From NCBI GenBank assembly GCA_013329575.1, contig DUJX01000129.1:1-8212 (forward strand): a DNA stretch of 8,212 bases, read 5' to 3'. The stretch comes from Halobacteria archaeon. Lineage in GTDB: Archaea > Halobacteriota > Methanoliparia > Methanoliparales > Methanoliparaceae. Of the stretch, positions 1-6,656 are shown piece by piece (within the stretch, counting starts at the first letter, position 1; each line of letters starts with the position of its first letter). The notes beneath the pieces were generated by a model, which was not told where the DNA came from, made no database searches, and worked only from the letters and a program-made list of their open reading frames with translations. Both the position numbers and the translations under genes were made by a program.

Positions 1-28
1 GCGTTTAAAATTTTAACATAAGGATCAT

Positions 29-1225
29 ATGCTATTTATAGATTTTTTCTACACGTTGAGAGGATACGGAGTTCCTGTAACGGTTGAAAATATTTTGGAA
101 TTTGAAAAAGCGATTGAGAAAGGGCTGATCTCTGATATAGATGAACTTTATACCGTATCAAGACTTATATGTGTTAAAAAGATAGAGGATATCGATAACT
201 TTGATAGGGCGTTCTCATCGTACTTTCTCGGACTGGATCTGCCAAAGATAGAGGATATATCCGATCTATACAGACTATTAGAGAACAAACCGTTCAAAGA
301 ATGGCTGGATGAACAGATCAAGTCAGGAAATTTAAAATTAGATGATGTAAGATGGAATATCCCACCAGAAGAGCTTTTTAAACGGTTTATCGAGACCGTT
401 ATGAAACAGACAGAGGCACATCACGGGGGAAACAAGTGGGTAGGAACCGAAGGCACGTCTCCTTTCGGCCATTCCGGCAAGAGTTATAGAGGGATACGCG
501 TTTATGGTGAATCAGGACAGATGTCTGCAATAAAAACTATAGGTGAAAGGAGATATATAGATTATTCTATCGATGCTGGGCTTAAATCTGAGAACATCCG
601 ACAAGCGTTAGGTTTTTTAAAAAATATGGTACCAAAAGGTCCGAAAGACGAGATCGATCTGGACGAGACTATCTATCAAATGGCAAAGAACGGGGGCGAG
701 ATTGAGTTTATCTTTAAATCTGAGCTTCGAGACGATATAAACGTCGTCCTTCTGATCGACAACGGCGGGTATTCGATGACGCCGTATGCCCGATTGGTAA
801 GCCTCGTCTTCTCCAAGATGAAGGATAGGTTTAGAAATTTATCGACATATTATTTTAGAAATTGTGTCTATGGCAATCTGTTTATTAACCCGCAGAGGAC
901 TAAAATATATTCGACAGAAAAATTTTTGTCTAAAAGACCGGATACGCGGGTTATTATAATAGGCGATGCGGCGATGGCACCGGAAGAACTTTTCTCGCCG
1001 CAAGGGTCTATAGAATACGGCGTGGATGATTCAAAACCAGGATATTACTGGCTGGAACGAATCAACAAAAGGTTTCGGTATTGTGTCTGGTTAAATCCCA
1101 TCCGAAAGGGCAGGTGGGATAGATACGGAAGCCAAACGTTCCAAGAGATCCGAAAGATATTTCATATGGAAGATCTTACGCTCGGTGGAATAAAAAGCAT
1201 GGTAGAGTATCTGAAAGGAGAGTAA
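29..1225 (+). CDS. CoxE-like VWA domain protein
   Basis: This 398-residue protein belongs, from recalled family features, to the CoxE-like von Willebrand factor A proteins that usually work beside a MoxR-type AAA ATPase, probably in assembly or activation of other proteins. The N-terminus (IDFFYTLRGYGVPVT, residues 4-18) is typical of the family. A conserved middle block, HHGGNKWVGTEGTSPFGHSG, spans residues 131-150. The VWA domain occupies about 236-398, with its first metal-site loop at 241-253 (LLIDNGGYSMTPY) and a second acidic loop IIIGDAAMAPEE at 309-320. The metal-site loop is unusual: related proteins as I recall them read D-x-G-G-S-M, and here a Tyr sits between Gly and Ser. No signal peptide or membrane segment is seen, so it is cytoplasmic. 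The ATG follows an AAGGA ribosome site (20-24) by 4 bases. In another frame, bases 1-21 end in TAA and could be the tail of an upstream gene, perhaps the MoxR partner, which lies outside the window. Confidence 0.85.
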   Translation: MLFIDFFYTLRGYGVPVTVENILEFEKAIEKGLISDIDELYTVSRLICVKKIEDIDNFDRAFSSYFLGLDLPKIEDISDLYRLLENKPFKEWLDEQIKSGNLKLDDVRWNIPPEELFKRFIETVMKQTEAHHGGNKWVGTEGTSPFGHSGKSYRGIRVYGESGQMSAIKTIGERRYIDYSIDAGLKSENIRQALGFLKNMVPKGPKDEIDLDETIYQMAKNGGEIEFIFKSELRDDINVVLLIDNGGYSMTPYARLVSLVFSKMKDRFRNLSTYYFRNCVYGNLFINPQRTKIYSTEKFLSKRPDTRVIIIGDAAMAPEELFSPQGSIEYGVDDSKPGYYWLERINKRFRYCVWLNPIRKGRWDRYGSQTFQEIRKIFHMEDLTLGGIKSMVEYLKGE

Positions 1226-1287
1226 ATATTGAAATAAAGAATCAATGGAAGTAAAATATCTCAATAAAGAAGATCAATCATCTTTGG

Positions 1288-1300
1288 TAATATATTAAAA
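1288..1300 (+). promoter_or_regulatory. TATA-like element before the MBL-fold gene
   Basis: The AT-only stretch TAATATATTAAAA is centred about 26 bases before the ATG at 1320. No Shine-Dalgarno sequence precedes that ATG. Together these fit an archaeal promoter giving a leaderless mRNA. In DNA this AT-rich such matches are common, so support is modest. Confidence 0.3.
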
Positions 1301-1319
1301 TATAAAGAATGGTCTGTAC

Positions 1320-2111
1320 ATGACAAAAGATTACATAAAATTTTTAGGGACGGGCGGATCGAGGTTTGTGGTTGCAAAACAGCTAAGGTCGTCCGGTGGG
1401 GTATTTATAAAATATAACGGGCTTAACATAATATTGGACCCTGGTCCGGGCACTCTGGTCCGATGTAATAAATCTAAACCACCGATCGATGTTACAAAAC
1501 TCGACGCGATCTTATTATCTCATCTCCATATAGACCACTCCAATGATGTTAACATACTTATAGATGGTATGACGGTCGGCGGTTTCAAGAGGAGAGGCGT
1601 TCTTTTCGCACCGGAAGATTCGTTGAAAGGGGATTGTTGCGTCGTACTCAATTATCTGCGTAGTTTTTTAACGAGGATAGAGATCTTAAAAGAACGAAGT
1701 AAATATACTATTGGGAGTTTGGAATCGGAAAAGCTCTGTTTTTCTACATCGATAAGGCATAACCACCCGGTCGAGACGTACGGATTGATATTTGATATGC
1801 ACGGTCTGAAAGTATCATTCATGGTGGACACAAAGTATTTTCCCGGTCTCATCGATTGTTACAAAGGTTCAGATATACTCGTTATAAACGTAACGAGAAG
1901 GACACCATCTTCGGGCATTATGCACCTATCCATCGAGGATGTAAAAGAAATTCTGAAAGGTATTAAGCCAAAAAAGGCGATACTGACACATTTCGGTATG
2001 ACGATGTTAAAAGCACAACCTGCGATCGTTGCAAAAGATTTGACAGACGAGCTCGGAATCGAGGTTATAGCTGCGAGAGATGGCATGAGTATTAATATAG
2101 ATGATGTATAA
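1320..2111 (+). CDS. MBL-fold metallohydrolase (RNase Z-like superfamily)
   Basis: This 263-residue protein has a complete metallo-beta-lactamase fold signature. The metal-binding motif S-H-L-H-I-D-H lies at 67-73 (His68, His70, Asp72, His73). It is preceded by the usual strand and turn GLNIILDPGPG at 34-44. Further likely ligands are His149 (or His147) in RHNHPVETYG, Asp170 in MVDTKYFPG, and His224 in ILTHFGM; His202 in MHLS may also lie near the site. This is the order found in the superfamily that includes RNase Z and related phosphodiesterases. The long exosite arm of true tRNase Z is not obvious, so the substrate cannot be named. It is probably a cytosolic, two-metal hydrolase. The gene is separated from its neighbours by 94 and 57 bases, and the ATG has no ribosome site, suggesting its own leaderless transcript. 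Confidence 0.85.
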   Translation: MTKDYIKFLGTGGSRFVVAKQLRSSGGVFIKYNGLNIILDPGPGTLVRCNKSKPPIDVTKLDAILLSHLHIDHSNDVNILIDGMTVGGFKRRGVLFAPEDSLKGDCCVVLNYLRSFLTRIEILKERSKYTIGSLESEKLCFSTSIRHNHPVETYGLIFDMHGLKVSFMVDTKYFPGLIDCYKGSDILVINVTRRTPSSGIMHLSIEDVKEILKGIKPKKAILTHFGMTMLKAQPAIVAKDLTDELGIEVIAARDGMSINIDDV

Positions 2112-2168
2112 TACTTGACAAGATTGTTTGGTATTTATTTTTATCGTAAATAAAACAGAGGCGTTTTA

Positions 2169-3068
2169 ATGGTCTTTATGAATAGTATAAAAGATCTTAT
2201 AAAAAAAATTTTGCATGATACTACTACCTTCTTTCGATCTGTAGATGCGTCTATCTTCTCATCGAGGCAGGCACAGAAACTTTCTGCGTATCCTATTAAA
2301 CTACCGATGATAAAAGAAGGAATGGATATCGGAGATCTTTTAGTCGATGGAATAAAAAAAATGGGTTTGAATATAGACGATAACGATATTATAGTCGTTG
2401 CACATACTGCTGTATCAAAATCTGAGGGAAGAATAAGGCTTTTAGCGGATATAAAACCTACTGAAAAGGCGGTAGAGATCGCAAGAAAAAAAGACGATGA
2501 TCCGAGGTTTATACAAGCAATATTGGATGAGACAGAAGAGATAATAATAGAATATCCGCCTATCTTTCTTGTCAAGGCGAAATGTGGTAATATCTGTATA
2601 AATGCAGGAGTGGATAGATCGAATATAGAAGACGGTTCTGTCATAGTGCTTCCAAAAGACCCCGATTTGAGCGCAAAAAAAATAAGTGAGCGGATATTTG
2701 AGATAGAGAATAAAAAAGTAGGTGTAATAATATCGGACACGAACGGAAGACCGTTCAGGCGAGGACAGGTTGGTTTTGCAATTGGTGCATATAACATCGA
2801 TCCGATACGGGATTGGCGGGGAAAGGAAGATATGTTCGGGAGGATACTTCGGGTATCTGAAGAGGCTATCGTGGATGAACTGGCTGCTTTAGCAAATATA
2901 TTGATGGGTGAAGGAGATTGGATGACACCTGCTGTACTAATCAGAGGGTTATCGGTCGTTAAAGAGGATTCATCAGGAGTAAAAACAATATATCGCGATG
3001 AATCTACCGATTATGTGAGAAAAGCCCTCAAAGAGGTATCGAGGATTAAAAATTTTTTTGATCGTTAA
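2169..3068 (+). CDS. cofE: Coenzyme F420-0:L-glutamate ligase (CofE family)
   Basis: The CofE family adds glutamate residues to F420-0 using GTP and divalent metal ions, giving the gamma-linked tail of coenzyme F420. Family blocks seen in order are: IVVAHTAVSKSEGR (75-88), DPRFIQAILDE (111-121), the metal/nucleotide block INAGVDRSN (144-152), ISDTNGRPFRRGQVGFAIG (188-206), and DMFGRILRVSEEAIVDELAA (221-240). The catalytic core begins near residue 38 (KLSAYPIKLPMIKEG), so the protein carries about 36 extra N-terminal residues compared with the usual roughly 250-residue enzyme. They hold several Lys, Asp and Phe residues but no clear signal peptide or domain. The ATG is supported by AGAGG at 2157-2161, 7 bases upstream, so the extension looks genuine; Met4 is an equivalent alternative. 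The family also includes nitroreductase-fused and divergent paralogues, so substrate identity with true CofE is likely but not proven. Confidence 0.88.
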   Translation: MVFMNSIKDLIKKILHDTTTFFRSVDASIFSSRQAQKLSAYPIKLPMIKEGMDIGDLLVDGIKKMGLNIDDNDIIVVAHTAVSKSEGRIRLLADIKPTEKAVEIARKKDDDPRFIQAILDETEEIIIEYPPIFLVKAKCGNICINAGVDRSNIEDGSVIVLPKDPDLSAKKISERIFEIENKKVGVIISDTNGRPFRRGQVGFAIGAYNIDPIRDWRGKEDMFGRILRVSEEAIVDELAALANILMGEGDWMTPAVLIRGLSVVKEDSSGVKTIYRDESTDYVRKALKEVSRIKNFFDR

Positions 3069-3135
3069 ATAATCTTTAAATATATCGTAAAATTGGTAAA
3101 ATTGGAGATTCTTCAGATGCTTAAGATAGATGAGA

Positions 3136-3155
3136 CCCAAGATTTGGGCATTTTT
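3136..3155 (+). terminator. Hairpin plus T-run after cofE
   Basis: CCCAA at 3136-3140 pairs with TTGGG at 3144-3148 around a GAT loop and is followed by a run of five T (3151-3155), 68 bases beyond the cofE stop. A second AT-rich stem, TAATCAA/TTGATTA with loop GTCT (3155-3172), follows at once and leads into TTTT. Archaeal termination mainly needs the T-run, so this is a reasonable end point for the cofE transcript. Confidence 0.45.
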
Positions 3156-3267
3156 AATCAAGTCTTTGATTAGTTTTATTTATGATAATTTATATAAGCG
3201 ATTAAAACGATAGATGACTGTTAATAAAATAATCTAAAAAGATCTTAAGAGATTATATAGTTTGAGT

Positions 3268-3312
3268 TAAGTCTTTGTAATATAAGTTGATTCTTATACG
3301 GATTAAGACTTA
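3268..3312 (+). promoter_or_regulatory. Nested stem-loop before the HMG-CoA synthase start
   Basis: TAAGTCTT (3268-3275) is perfectly complementary to AAGACTTA (3305-3312). Inside that pair TATAAG (3281-3286) is complementary to CTTATA (3293-3298) around a six-base loop. The outer stem ends 25 bases before the ATG at 3338. It would lie in the 5' untranslated region if that ATG is used and transcription starts upstream. TATA-like strings occur at 3189-3198 (TTTATATAAG) and 3252-3260. Function is unknown. Confidence 0.3.
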
Positions 3313-3337
3313 CAGGTTTTCTAAGAATGTGATTGAT

Positions 3338-4690
3338 ATGATTGAGGATAAAAAACATGTCGGCATAGATGATATATCTGTAGCCGTTCCTAAGAGATAC
3401 ATAGACGCCGAAGAATTAGCAGAACTACGTGGAGTATCCCCAGAAAAATATACAGAAGGGATCGGTGTTAAGAAGATTGCTATTCTCACAGATGGCGAGT
3501 CGGTGGTCTCATTGGCGGCGGATGCAATAGTTGATTTGATAAAGAAGAATAATCTCCAGCCGAATGACATAGGAAGAATTTATACTGCTACTGAGAGTTC
3601 TGTTGATGAGTCTAAACCGCTTGTATGTTTTGCACTCGGCCGGATCGAGGAGGAACTCGGAGATGAGTACGGATACAGGTTTAACCATGTTCAGGGCTTA
3701 GAGAATAAGTTTGCATGTATAGGCGGATCGTACTCGCTTTACGACACGTGCAACTGGATATTATCGGGTATGAACGATGGAAAGTATGGGATAGTTGTAT
3801 GTGCAGACGAGGCAAGATACGACGTTTGTAGCAGTGGAGAACCTACACAGGGTGCTGGTGCTGTTGCAATGCTTGTAAAAGACGATCCACGATTGTTAAA
3901 TCTTGATTTCAGGTTTTTAGGCGTATTTACACAGAACAATAACGATTTTTGCCGTCCCTTTGGAAAAAAGACACCTATTGTCAACGGAGAATTGTCTAAC
4001 TTCTCTTATCTGTTTGCTATGAGGACGGCGTTCGATAGATTCAAGGAGAAGTATGTTAACTTCATCGAAGATACGGATAAAAATTGTCAAGGATCGATCA
4101 AAGATGATATAGGCAGAGACAAACAGTTTATCAACCGTTTTGACTACCTCGTCTTTCATACTCCTTATCCAAAGATAACGAAGCATGCTCTCGCGTTTTT
4201 ACTGAGACACGAGCTAAGAGGCACCGAGAGATGGAAGCAGATATGCAAAGAATTGAAGATCTATGACCGAGTAGTCAACGGGGATAAGATTGAAGATGTC
4301 TTCTCTAATAAAGAGCTGATGGATGAAGATTACTCGGCGAGAAAAAAATTATTTGATCTTCCAGAATTCGCCGATTTATATAAGAATAAAGTAGAATCGT
4401 CGTTGTTTGCCCCAACAAACATAGGCAACACCTATACTGCGTCGATATTTCTATCGTTGTCCAGTATGCTGGAGATAGAGTACCAGAAAAAAAGATTGAC
4501 CGAGGGTAACAAGATCGGATTTGGAGCTTATGGTAGCGGGTCAGGATCGCTGGTCTTTTATGGAACGCTTGCAGAAGAGTACGAGGCGGTTGTCAAGAAC
4601 ATCGGGCTGATAAAAAAGATAGAAGACCGAGAGATGTTGCCTATATCGGAATACGATGAGAATCGAAGATTTTTGAGTAAACCGTGCTGA
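3338..4690 (+). CDS. Hydroxymethylglutaryl-CoA synthase
   Basis: HMG-CoA synthase condenses acetyl-CoA with acetoacetyl-CoA to HMG-CoA, the committed entry to mevalonate and archaeal lipids. Counting from the ATG at 3338 (450 residues), all three catalytic residues of the family are visible: Glu86 in TATESSVDES, Cys127 in NKFACIGGSYS, which forms the acyl-enzyme, and His274 in LVFHTPYPK. The late blocks NIGNTYTASIFLSL and FGAYGSGSGSLVFY are also present. The frame extends upstream to a TTG at 3287, adding 17 residues (MILIRIKTYRFSKNVID). I prefer the ATG because family similarity (VGIDDISVAVP) starts just after it and the upstream bases form a hairpin. The protein is longer than the roughly 350-residue enzyme common in archaea and resembles the bacterial/eukaryotic form, with extra sequence around residues 240-350. 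The UbiD gene downstream fits the same pathway. Confidence 0.9.
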   Translation: MIEDKKHVGIDDISVAVPKRYIDAEELAELRGVSPEKYTEGIGVKKIAILTDGESVVSLAADAIVDLIKKNNLQPNDIGRIYTATESSVDESKPLVCFALGRIEEELGDEYGYRFNHVQGLENKFACIGGSYSLYDTCNWILSGMNDGKYGIVVCADEARYDVCSSGEPTQGAGAVAMLVKDDPRLLNLDFRFLGVFTQNNNDFCRPFGKKTPIVNGELSNFSYLFAMRTAFDRFKEKYVNFIEDTDKNCQGSIKDDIGRDKQFINRFDYLVFHTPYPKITKHALAFLLRHELRGTERWKQICKELKIYDRVVNGDKIEDVFSNKELMDEDYSARKKLFDLPEFADLYKNKVESSLFAPTNIGNTYTASIFLSLSSMLEIEYQKKRLTEGNKIGFGAYGSGSGSLVFYGTLAEEYEAVVKNIGLIKKIEDREMLPISEYDENRRFLSKPC

Positions 4691-4736
4691 TAAGATAATA
4701 AGATAAGAATTCGTAGTGGGTAGAACATAAACAAAT

Positions 4737-4812
4737 GTTTATACATGCAAAAAGAACTTATCATAACCTATTACCGAGGTAAAGCAGATCAAGACCTCAT
4801 TTTACATCAAAA
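4737..4812 (+). promoter_or_regulatory. Diverged copy of the CRISPR leader; likely promoter of the UbiD gene
   Basis: Compared by eye with the leader at 6488-6559, this stretch holds the same blocks in the same order. GTTTATACATG (4737-4747) matches 6488-6498 at 10 of 11 bases. CATAACCTATT (4762-4772) matches 6509-6519 at 9 of 11. CAAGACCTCATTTTACAT (4790-4807) matches 6536-6553 at 14 of 18. Spacing between blocks differs by only 1-4 bases, and a repeat-like sequence follows in both. TTTATACAT (4738-4746) is a plausible TATA box, predicting a transcript start near 4768, so the UbiD mRNA would begin within this element and carry the repeat in its 5' untranslated region. Confidence 0.65.
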
Positions 4813-4853
4813 GGTTTTAGATTACCTATAAGAGATCAAAACGGGATTAAAAC
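4813..4853 (+). repeat. Solitary degenerate CRISPR repeat with duplicated 3' tail
   Basis: Bases 4813-4842 match the 30-base repeat at 6560-6589 at 25 of 30 positions without gaps, sharing the core TACCTATAAG. The final 11 bases occur twice in tandem: GAGATCAAAAC (4832-4842) and GGGATTAAAAC (4843-4853). The second copy is nearer the true repeat end GGGATTGAAAC (10 of 11). Treating the first copy as an 11-base insertion raises the total match to 27 of 30. No second repeat or spacer follows; the UbiD ATG begins at 4856. GTTTT at 4814-4818 can pair with AAAAC at 4838-4842, extended by GAT/ATC across a bulged A, so its RNA may fold better than the normal repeat. Confidence 0.8.
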
Positions 4854-4855
4854 AA

Positions 4856-6097
4856 ATGAGAGATATCATAGAGGCTTTGCAGGCAAAAAGAGAGATTGTA
4901 GAGATAAAAGACGAAGTAAGATATGGCGAGGTAGTAGGCATAGCCGAAAAATACAATAATAAGACGATCCTGTTTCATAATGTGGATGATAAGGGACGAG
5001 TTGTCGTCAATCTGATCAACTCGATGGATCGGTTATCTGGATTATTAAATATAAATAAAGAGAAATTCACAGAAGAGATTCATCGCATCCTGTTCAAAAA
5101 ATCAGACAACCCGATGATCAGAAAGATAAATATGCCTGAAACAATAACGGAAAAACCTGTAGATCTGACCAGTCTGCCTATTCTGAAGCATTTTCCAGAC
5201 GATCCTGGCCGGTATATAACTGGCGGGGTGCTTGTATCTGAATATAACGATATAAGAAACGCATCGGTACATAGAATGCTACTATTGGACGAAAAAAGGT
5301 TAGCCGTACGGCTTGTCGCACCGAGACATGCTTACACTCTGTTTCACAAGGCAGAAACGGACGGTAAAGACCTTCCGGTGGCAGTATTAATCGGCGTTGA
5401 TCCATCGTTCCTGTTCGCATCGTCCAGCAGAGTACCGTTGAATGAAGAGTATAGGTTTGCATCATTGTTAAAGGGTGGTCTGGATATATTTGAGTTAAAT
5501 AACGGTGTATGTGTCCCAGAATCTGAAATTATACTCGAAGGTTATATCCGGAAAGAAGAACGTGCAAAAGAGGGACCTTTCTTTGATATCACTGGCAAGT
5601 ATGACATAGTACGAGACGAGCCTGTCATAGAAATTACTAATATGTATGTCAAGAATGATCCGATATATCATGCAATAATACCTGCTGGCATAGAGCACAA
5701 ACTCCTAATGGGTATGCCATACCTTCCGATCATATATAACGCGTGTCTCAACGCTGCGGATGTCAAAAACGTCTATTTGACGGAGGGCGGTTTTCATTAT
5801 TTTAATGCGATCGTCCAGATTAAAAAACAGACCGAAGGAGACCCAAAGAATGTAATAATGGCGGCTTTTTCTGCCGATACATCTTTGAAGAATGTCGTCG
5901 TGGTCGATGATGACGTCAATATTTATGATGCAGAACAGGTAGAAGAGGCGATCTCTCTATGGGTTAGATGGGATAGGGATATCCTGCTGGTGAACAACGT
6001 GCGGGGGTCATCGCTCGATCCAACCATATCAGAGAATGGTACGGGAGCAAAACTCGGGATAGATGCGACTAAACCATTAAAAACTCGGTCTTTTTAG
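4856..6097 (+). CDS. UbiD-family decarboxylase, probable anhydromevalonate phosphate decarboxylase
   Basis: UbiD-family enzymes decarboxylate unsaturated acids using prenylated FMN. Family features visible in this 413-residue protein are RYITGGVLV (119-127), the cofactor/metal region [11 protein letters not shown] (135-145), [10 protein letters not shown] (151-160) with candidate catalytic Arg152 or Arg157, and [12 protein letters not shown] (239-250). In the last block Glu239 and Asp244 match the two acidic residues of the E-R-E/D triad. [12 protein letters not shown] (347-358) and [10 protein letters not shown] (398-407) complete the C-terminal signature. The D-I-T-G variant, the length and the HMG-CoA synthase neighbour point to the archaeal enzyme that converts trans-anhydromevalonate 5-phosphate to isopentenyl phosphate. 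A ubiquinone-type or aromatic acid decarboxylase is the alternative. Its UbiX partner and the phosphomevalonate dehydratase are not in the window. No clear Shine-Dalgarno precedes the ATG; a CRISPR repeat-like element ends two bases before it. Confidence 0.85.
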   Translation: MRDIIEALQAKREIVEIKDEVRYGEVVGIAEKYNNKTILFHNVDDKGRVVVNLINSMDRLSGLLNINKEKFTEEIHRILFKKSDNPMIRKINMPETITEKPVDLTSLPILKHFPDDPGRYITGGVLVSEYNDIRNASVHRMLLLDEKRLAVRLVAPRHAYTLFHKAETDGKDLPVAVLIGVDPSFLFASSSRVPLNEEYRFASLLKGGLDIFELNNGVCVPESEIILEGYIRKEERAKEGPFFDITGKYDIVRDEPVIEITNMYVKNDPIYHAIIPAGIEHKLLMGMPYLPIIYNACLNAADVKNVYLTEGGFHYFNAIVQIKKQTEGDPKNVIMAAFSADTSLKNVVVVDDDVNIYDAEQVEEAISLWVRWDRDILLVNNVRGSSLDPTISENGTGAKLGIDATKPLKTRSF

Positions 6098-6151
6098 TCA
6101 TCAATATTTTATAAAATATATAAAGTAAGAGCTATCAAAAGATTAAAGCAA

Positions 6152-6172
6152 AGATTCGAAAAATCTCTTTTT
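6152..6172 (+). terminator. Hairpin plus T-run after the UbiD gene
   Basis: AGATT (6152-6156) pairs with AATCT (6162-6166) around a CGAAA loop and is followed by C and five T (6168-6172), 55 bases after the UbiD stop. More T-rich sequence follows around 6200. The stem is short and AT-rich, so it is the T-run that most supports the call. Confidence 0.4.
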
Positions 6173-6351
6173 ACTTATTTGGATCTTTTAAAGATTAAAA
6201 ATTTTTATTTTTAATGGTCTATGCAGAGTTTTTGATGTTTTTTGATTATAACGCAGATAAAATACCTTGATACTTTTTGTTAAGTTTGATTTAGAAAGAT
6301 TATGTAGATAGACTAATACGAAGAAAAAATCTCGTCGGACTATGATGATGT

Positions 6352-6394
6352 AAAAAATACGGGGGAGCGACGACTCTATTTTTTGGGCTTTTTT
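6352..6394 (+). terminator. Stem-loop with GC-rich loop and T-tract, possible terminator
   Basis: AAAAAATA (6352-6359) is perfectly complementary to TATTTTTT (6377-6384). Inside, GAG (6365-6367) can pair with CTC (6374-6376) around the loop CGACGA. GGGC and six T (6389-6394) follow. It could end a transcript reading out of the UbiD gene or a small RNA from 6180-6350, and may insulate the CRISPR leader. No other evidence for a small RNA is seen. Confidence 0.3.
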
Positions 6395-6434
6395 ATCAAA
6401 ACAGAGGTAGTATATCTGTTATCTTTCCTTGATG

Positions 6435-6559
6435 TATGTTAACATAGTGCAACATGATTATTCATTTTTTAATGGGACCGACGAAAGGTTTATAAATGGG
6501 CGTGTTTACATACTCTATTGCTATAAATAAAACAGCAAAACCCTATTTTATATGCCGGG
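6435..6559 (+). promoter_or_regulatory. CRISPR leader with archaeal promoter
   Basis: This stretch directly precedes the first repeat on the side expected of the leader, since the repeats end in the typical crRNA handle ATTGAAAC. ACGAAAGG (6481-6488) followed by TTTATAAAT (6489-6497) is a good BRE plus TATA pair, predicting transcription into the array from about 6519. A second TATA-like string, CTATAAATAA, lies at 6521-6530. A perfect 12-base palindrome TATGTTAACATA (6435-6446) sits about 45 bases before the TATA box, where an operator could lie. Parts of 6488-6559 are shared with the stretch before the UbiD gene. Confidence 0.6.
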
Positions 6560-6655
6560 GTTTTTAGACTACCTATAAGGGATTGAAACTTTTGTGCTCG
6601 ATATGAACCTATCCCACTCGTTTAAGTTTTTAGACTACCTATAAGGGATTGAAAC
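6560..6655 (+). CRISPR. Minimal CRISPR array: two repeats, one spacer
   Basis: Two identical 30-base repeats (6560-6589 and 6626-6655) begin GTTTTTAGAC and end GGGATTGAAAC. They flank one 36-base spacer (6590-6625). The ending ATTGAAAC is the usual 8-base 5' handle of mature crRNAs in type I-A/I-B and type III systems, so the array reads left to right. The two repeats are perfectly conserved, unlike the decayed last repeat of many arrays. After repeat 2 there is no third repeat; the next bases encode the inside of Cas3. With the adjoining cas3-cas4 order the best subtype guess is I-B. No spacer match elsewhere in this window was noticed. Confidence 0.9.
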
Positions 6656-6656
6656 T

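Larger units (their letters stand above)
6098..6400. other. Non-coding stretch between the UbiD gene and the CRISPR leader
   Basis: I see no convincing gene on either strand in this AT-rich stretch. It contains a terminator-like hairpin right after the UbiD gene (6152-6172), several A/T runs including the AT-only palindrome TATTTTATAAAATA near 6106-6119, and one GC-richer island at 6360-6376 inside a stem-loop (6352-6384). No tRNA or rRNA signature is recognisable. Confidence 0.5.

Noticed and set aside
1233..1278. Imperfect direct repeat AATAAAGAATCAAT / AATAAAGAAGATCAAT before the MBL-fold gene
   Set aside because: It is short, AT-rich and present only twice. No mobile element or regulator pattern is attached to it.
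2141..2797. 218-residue reading frame on the minus strand opposite cofE
   Set aside because: It is a shadow of a well-supported gene. Its translation is low-complexity, rich in Ser, Phe and Ile, with no recognisable domain.
3287..3337. N-terminal extension of HMG-CoA synthase from TTG 3287
   Set aside because: Family similarity begins only after the ATG at 3338, and the extension lies over a perfect stem-loop, so it is more likely untranslated.
6332..6373. Inverted pair TCGTCG/CGACGA as a separate stem
   Set aside because: The six-base stem with a 30-base loop competes with the better 8-base stem at 6352-6384 and is not convincing alone.
6590..6625. Spacer 1 as a self-targeting spacer against this window
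   Set aside because: The best match I could see is 9 bases (GTGGGATAG, near 1114-1122, on the opposite strand), which is expected by chance.
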